This document shows positions 14,742 to 18,526 of a DNA stretch of 18,526 nt, one piece after another (position 1 is the first letter of the stretch; the number at the start of each line of letters is the position of its first letter). The notes under the pieces were generated by a model that did no database searches, was not told where the DNA came from, and worked only from the letters and a program-made list of their open reading frames with translations. The translations under genes were made by a program, and so were the position numbers. This DNA is from Myxococcales bacterium UBA5297 (GTDB lineage Bacteria > Myxococcota > Myxococcia > Myxococcales > UBA5297), in NCBI GenBank assembly GCA_002408385.1, contig DHSB01000204.1, positions 14,914-33,439 on the forward strand. Reading direction: 5' to 3'.

Positions 14742-15353
14742 CTATTCGAGCAAGTACGAGCGCCCCTGCAATCCGAGAGTCGCTTCGACCCCGAAGCGCC
14801 GTCCGGTGCCCAGAGCGAAGCTCGCGCCGGCCTCCCCATACAGGCCCAGGATAGGCGAGAGGTCGTACATCACACCGAACGCCGCACGAACCCCCCCGGC
14901 CTGGATCGGGCGCAACGTCCCCATCAGATCGAAGGCGGCGAAGGTCTTCCACTCGTCGCGGCCGAAGTAGTTGCGGTAGCCGACGAACAGCGCCTCGCCG
15001 ACGGCCCCTGTGAGTCGAATCAGCCGGAGTCTGAGCGCGAGCTCATTGCCCTCGCGCCCGATCGCGGCGGTCAGCCCTAGGTCGAGCACTGCGCCCACTT
15101 CGACGAAGGTCTCGGTCGGCTCGCAGGCGAGACAGGCGGCGACCTCGGTCGTCGAGAACTCGGCGCCGGCACCCGCGAGCAGACCGAGGCTCCCCGAATG
15201 ATCGAGCGAGACCTCCGACCGCTGTGCCCCGGCCATCGCGGGAACGAGCAGCGCGGCGAGCACCGCCGCGCGCGCGAGCGCGCGAATTCGGCGCCGGCCG
15301 CGCGGGCCGGCGCACGCGCTACCGCCGGATTGAGAGCTTCGTTTCGGGTTCAT
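14742..15353 (-). CDS. Exported beta-rich protein, possible small outer-membrane barrel
   Basis: A 203-aa protein of unknown function. The N-terminus has an Arg-rich n-region (18-24), a hydrophobic core (about 26-40) and a likely signal peptidase I site AGA/QR (43/44). The mature part has two Cys (LACEP motif) and alternating strands such as ELALRLRLIRL, GEALFVGYRNYFG, KTFAAFDLMGTL and GVEATLGLQGRSYLLE. The last ends in an aromatic/aliphatic strand near the C-terminus, suggesting an outer-membrane barrel of about 8 strands, though it does not end in Phe. ATG at 15353 was chosen because the signal peptide begins there; it lacks a ribosome binding site and is preceded by a hairpin GTGGC/GCCAC (15355-15368). 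The in-frame upstream ATG at 15620 gives an N-terminus without such a signal. Confidence 0.75.
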   Translation of the reverse strand: MNPKRSSQSGGSACAGPRGRRRIRALARAAVLAALLVPAMAGAQRSEVSLDHSGSLGLLAGAGAEFSTTEVAACLACEPTETFVEVGAVLDLGLTAAIGREGNELALRLRLIRLTGAVGEALFVGYRNYFGRDEWKTFAAFDLMGTLRPIQAGGVRAAFGVMYDLSPILGLYGEAGASFALGTGRRFGVEATLGLQGRSYLLE

Positions 15354-15796
15354 TGTGGCTCGGGCCACCGGAGAGGCGGTTTTCAGGCCGAGAATCGGGC
15401 GAGCCGGCAGAGCTCTCGAGGGCTTGGTCAGGATGAGAATCTGGGGCCGGAGATCGAACAAGCCTGTCTGCCTGCAAACCCTCGGTCGCGAAGGGCTGCT
15501 CTCAAGTCGAATAGGCGCGCCGTGCAGCTCGCCGCGCGTCTTCGCTGGCCGCCCTTCAGCCTGAACCCCCCGGCTCCGACGCCCACCCGAAGCCGCCCCC
15601 AGTCGTCGGCCGGTCGCCATCCGCGGATGCGTCCTCGACGGCTGTTTTCAGGGTGAGGGTTTCGGCCAGGTGAACATCCGCTTTCCCGCGAATCGAACGG
15701 GCGCGTCTCGGCCCGATAATCGGGGCCTGCGGCGATCCGCGCACCGGAATCAAGGGCGGTCTTCAGAGCGAAAACCGCCCTCGATCCACCTCGAAC
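15354..15796. other. Intergenic region, 443 bp, with short repeated motifs
   Basis: I see no gene. On the minus strand CTGAARACMGCC occurs three times (15375-15386, 15640-15651, 15755-15766). A near-perfect palindrome CCCGAT-A-ATCGGG lies at 15712-15724, and a related CCGA-GAA-TCGG near 15388-15398. The right end holds the terminator hairpin of the large surface-protein gene. Confidence 0.6.
15753..15781 (-). terminator. Candidate terminator of the large surface-protein gene
   Basis: Perfect 8-bp stem AGGGCGGT (15753-15760) with ACCGCCCT (15774-15781), 15 nt past the stop at 15797. The T-tract is poor (TTGATT). Confidence 0.5.
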
Positions 15797-18526
15797 CTAC
15801 GAGCTGCGCGCCCCCGCGGCCTGGCGACGGCGGAGCAGCGCCATAGGCAGAACGACGAGCGAAAGCAGGCCCGCCAGCCCCGCGCCGGCCGCGCTGCACC
15901 CCGCGGCTGGAGCGACCGCGTTGGCCTCCCCTTCCGCGGCAAGGCCCTCGGCCGACCGAGACACCGCAGCCTCGAAGCCCCATCGCGCGCCGCCGACGTT
16001 GCCCGCCTCATCCAGCACCTGGACCTCGAGCCCGCCGGCCGCCTCGACCGCGGCAAGGTCTATCTCGCGCGCGGGGCCAAACTCGGACAGCTCGCCGCCG
16101 CCGAGCCGATAGGCAAACCGCAGCAGCTCCGGCGCACTGACCGAGTCGTGGGCGTGCACGAGGAGCCGGTTCGACGCCGGAGCGGCCTCAAGGGCGACGG
16201 TCGGCGCGTCCCAGTCGACCAGGAAGGTGAGCGGCTCGGGCGTCGGATCGACCATCTGGGCCTCGCCGGAAACGCGCGCCCGCACCTCGATCACGTGCTT
16301 GCCGGGGAGGATGAACGCGGGGTGCGAGACCTCGAGGGTCGGGCCGTCGGCCCAGGTCGACCAGAGCCCGCCGTTGACGCGCCAGGCGTACTCCATCGGC
16401 CGCGACTCGCCGGGGCGATCCTCGGCCGAAACCTCGACCACCGCGCGCGGCCAGGGCAGCGCGCGTCCAGGCTCGAGGCGCATCTGCTCCTTGGTCGGCA
16501 CCTGCGTCTCGACGATGCGGGCCAGGGTGCGCGGGCTCCAGCGCTGCGGCTGCGAGGCGATCCCCAAGGTCGCGAACGCGGCGAGGTAGTGGAAGTCGTC
16601 GCCGGCGCCGATGCGGTTGATCCCCTTGAGCTCGTTCACGTTGATCCGGAAGCCGTTCATGTCGGGGATGGCCACCGGCTGCAGCAGCGTGGCGATGACC
16701 GGCTCGGCCATGCCGAGCACCATCGGGATGAGCTGCGCGAGCGCCTGCGGATCCTCGGCGAGGATCTCAGAGTTGGCCGGCACATCGGTGCGGATGACGA
16801 TCATCTCCTTCAGATCGCCGAGCGCCGGCAGGATGGTCATCGGCGAGCCTTCGATGATGAGCGACAGTGGAACCTTCACGTCCGCGCCCAGCGTAAACAG
16901 CCGCACTTGGCGCCCGTCGATGAACGCATAGAAGTCGATGCGCACGTCGGTCAGCTCGGCGGTCAAAAGCGGCTTGATCGGCTTCTTGGTTACCGGATCG
17001 AACGTGCCCTCGCCGATGTGAATCTTCGGAGCGCCGAGCGGCCGCAGGACGACCATCATCGGCGCGTCGCTCGTCTCGCTGCCGGCCACCACGCCCAGCG
17101 ACGGCAGGAAGGTCTTGAACAGGCCGGTCGTCAGCGGCGCGGCCTGCGCGGTGCTCAGGTTGATGCACGCCAGGCCCGAACGGTGCGTGTCCCACATCGC
17201 GTAGTTGAGGAAGTGCTCGGAGACCGCGAGCCCGGCGTGGTGGTCGGCCGGGCCTTCGGTGGCGAGGTTCGGGCTCGGCGCATTCGTGTCGGTCGGCGCC
17301 GGCCAGGCCGGAACGCAGGCCGAGACGGTGTTGCTCTTAACCCCGGCCATCATCCCCACCTGCAGGCCGGTGTTGACGGCGATCTCCCCGCCGCCGGCCG
17401 CGGCAAAGGTCTCCATCTTCACGGCCGGTTCGGCGCCAAACGGCTCGAGCAGCGCGCCGAGGTTGACGTACTGCTCGAGCCCGAGGAGCTGCGGGACGCA
17501 CTGGCCGCCGCGGTTGGCCGAGCTCACACAGATGCGCGCCTCGTCCTCGCAGGTGCTGCCGCCATCCGGGCAGTCGCAGAAGCTGTCGATGCCCTGGTTC
17601 GGGCAACGCGGGACCAGCGGATCGCTCGGGTTGCACCTGCGGCAGCGCTGGCCCGAGACCGCTCCCGCCACCGCCTTCTGCAGCTCCGGTTTGACGAAGC
17701 TGTCGATGATCAGGCCCTTGATAAGTCCAATGTTCAGGAAGCTGCAGGCGTAGTCGCACCACTCGGAGCCGGTGACAGGCTCGACCTCGCCGCAGGGAAT
17801 CGTCGGGGTCGCGCCGGTCTTGCAGCCGCCGACGACGATGTCGTCGACCTCGACCGCGTCGAGCCCTCCGAGGGATTGGTCGGGCTTGCTCGGATCCGGC
17901 GGGGCGAGATCGAAGGTGAGCTGCCCGTCCCAGTTGCGGTCGAGCGCGAACTGAACCTTGGCCGAGAGGGTCTCGTTGTTCCTCTCCCCACGGCCGGACG
18001 AACGGAAGTCGGCAAAGCAGCCGAGGGGCCGACCGACGAAGGGACAAAGGCCGGCGTTGTCGGCCGAGGTGATGAACAGGCTCGTCTCCTCGCGGGTGAC
18101 CGGGTCCTTGACCATGTCGATGCGCAGGTCCGCCTCGACAGCCAGCTTGTCGGGCGATTCGGGGGTGAGCGCCACCCGCTCGATAGTCAGCAGGAGCGGA
18201 CAGGGCGAGTCCTGCCAGGTGCACTGCTGGTCCATGAAGCCGTCGCTGCCCACGCCCGAGCGGCCGTTGTCGCAGAGGTGAAGGTCGCCGCCAGAGCCCG
18301 GAAAGCCGCCCATGGTCGTGCAGGGCAGCTCGAACGACATCTCGATGTGCGAGCCGTTGTCCGGGCTCACCTGCGCGCCGGGCACTATCGAGGCGACCAG
18401 GTGCCCCCAGTTGTTGTTGAGGTACTCGAAGCCCTCGGCAGAGATGCGCGCGACCGCCGCGTTCTGCTTCTTCTCTCCCGAGAAGCCGTTGGGGATCGGC
18501 TCGACCACCCCGCCACAACCGGTCGT
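15797..18526 (-). CDS. Large surface protein, BPI/TULIP-like, with MYXO-CTERM-type anchor (5' end outside window)
   Basis: At least 909 aa; the frame is open to the right edge, so the true start is missing. Counting from the first in-window start codon (GTG at 18508): residues about 15-285 begin NAAVARISAEGFEYL and end LIIDSFVKPELQKAV...C, recalling the N-terminal barrel of BPI/LBP proteins. 288-340 is Cys-rich. About 345-650 (VSEHFLNYAMWDTHRSGLAC, ...LTDVRIDFYAFIDGRQVRLFTLGADV) recalls the second BPI barrel. 680-850 holds two Ig/Y_Y_Y-like domains. The C-terminus has GC (C871), a hydrophobic helix (about 873-892) and RRR (893-895), the MYXO-CTERM layout for surface sorting. The first in-window codons read TTGCGG, possibly the end of a signal peptide. 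The fold assignment is my inference and needs a structure search; export and anchoring are fairly secure. Confidence 0.75.
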   Translation of the reverse strand, partial: TTGCGGVVEPIPNGFSGEKKQNAAVARISAEGFEYLNNNWGHLVASIVPGAQVSPDNGSHIEMSFELPCTTMGGFPGSGGDLHLCDNGRSGVGSDGFMDQQCTWQDSPCPLLLTIERVALTPESPDKLAVEADLRIDMVKDPVTREETSLFITSADNAGLCPFVGRPLGCFADFRSSGRGERNNETLSAKVQFALDRNWDGQLTFDLAPPDPSKPDQSLGGLDAVEVDDIVVGGCKTGATPTIPCGEVEPVTGSEWCDYACSFLNIGLIKGLIIDSFVKPELQKAVAGAVSGQRCRRCNPSDPLVPRCPNQGIDSFCDCPDGGSTCEDEARICVSSANRGGQCVPQLLGLEQYVNLGALLEPFGAEPAVKMETFAAAGGGEIAVNTGLQVGMMAGVKSNTVSACVPAWPAPTDTNAPSPNLATEGPADHHAGLAVSEHFLNYAMWDTHRSGLACINLSTAQAAPLTTGLFKTFLPSLGVVAGSETSDAPMMVVLRPLGAPKIHIGEGTFDPVTKKPIKPLLTAELTDVRIDFYAFIDGRQVRLFTLGADVKVPLSLIIEGSPMTILPALGDLKEMIVIRTDVPANSEILAEDPQALAQLIPMVLGMAEPVIATLLQPVAIPDMNGFRINVNELKGINRIGAGDDFHYLAAFATLGIASQPQRWSPRTLARIVETQVPTKEQMRLEPGRALPWPRAVVEVSAEDRPGESRPMEYAWRVNGGLWSTWADGPTLEVSHPAFILPGKHVIEVRARVSGEAQMVDPTPEPLTFLVDWDAPTVALEAAPASNRLLVHAHDSVSAPELLRFAYRLGGGELSEFGPAREIDLAAVEAAGGLEVQVLDEAGNVGGARWGFEAAVSRSAEGLAAEGEANAVAPAAGCSAAGAGLAGLLSLVVLPMALLRRRQAAGARSS

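Overview
The window is high-GC chromosomal DNA that looks like Myxococcota (former Deltaproteobacteria). The lineage call is an inference from protein styles: a Cys/hydrophobic/Arg C-terminal tail of the MYXO-CTERM type, a GYF-TM-AgmX/PglI-like protein, and a very long Cys-rich repeat lipoprotein. No plasmid, phage, IS element, tRNA, rRNA or CRISPR array was found.

Layout, left to right. Positions 1-262 are a tandem array of twelve 21-22 bp units. Then, on the minus strand: lpdA (E3 of 2-oxoacid dehydrogenase complexes), a 1604-residue lipoprotein with ten beta-type repeats that ends at a strong intrinsic terminator, and an M20 dipeptidase. An 884-bp gene-free stretch holds a 64-bp direct repeat. 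The only plus-strand genes follow: a plsC-like acyltransferase broken by one extra base, overlapping a Nudix-SnoaL-like fusion. A repeat-rich convergent intergenic region separates these from clpX. From clpX to the right edge all genes are again on the minus strand: clpX, an unknown HTH-like protein, a GYF/TM/AgmX-like envelope protein, a 52-aa ribbon-helix-helix protein, a small exported beta-rich protein, and a large surface protein that runs off the right edge.

The genes are mostly housekeeping (lpdA, clpX, plsC, peptidase) mixed with lineage-specific envelope proteins, and I see no defence or biosynthetic operon. The strongest leads are: the large C-terminally anchored protein, whose two halves resemble the BPI/LBP (TULIP) lipid-binding fold; an identical 8-bp palindromic stem downstream of both lpdA and clpX; the intergenic repeat families (22-bp array, 64-bp pair, inverted heptamer tracts); ClpX with KKY in place of the RKH pore-loop motif; and the RHH gene, missed at usual length cut-offs, with two matched inverted repeats in front of it.
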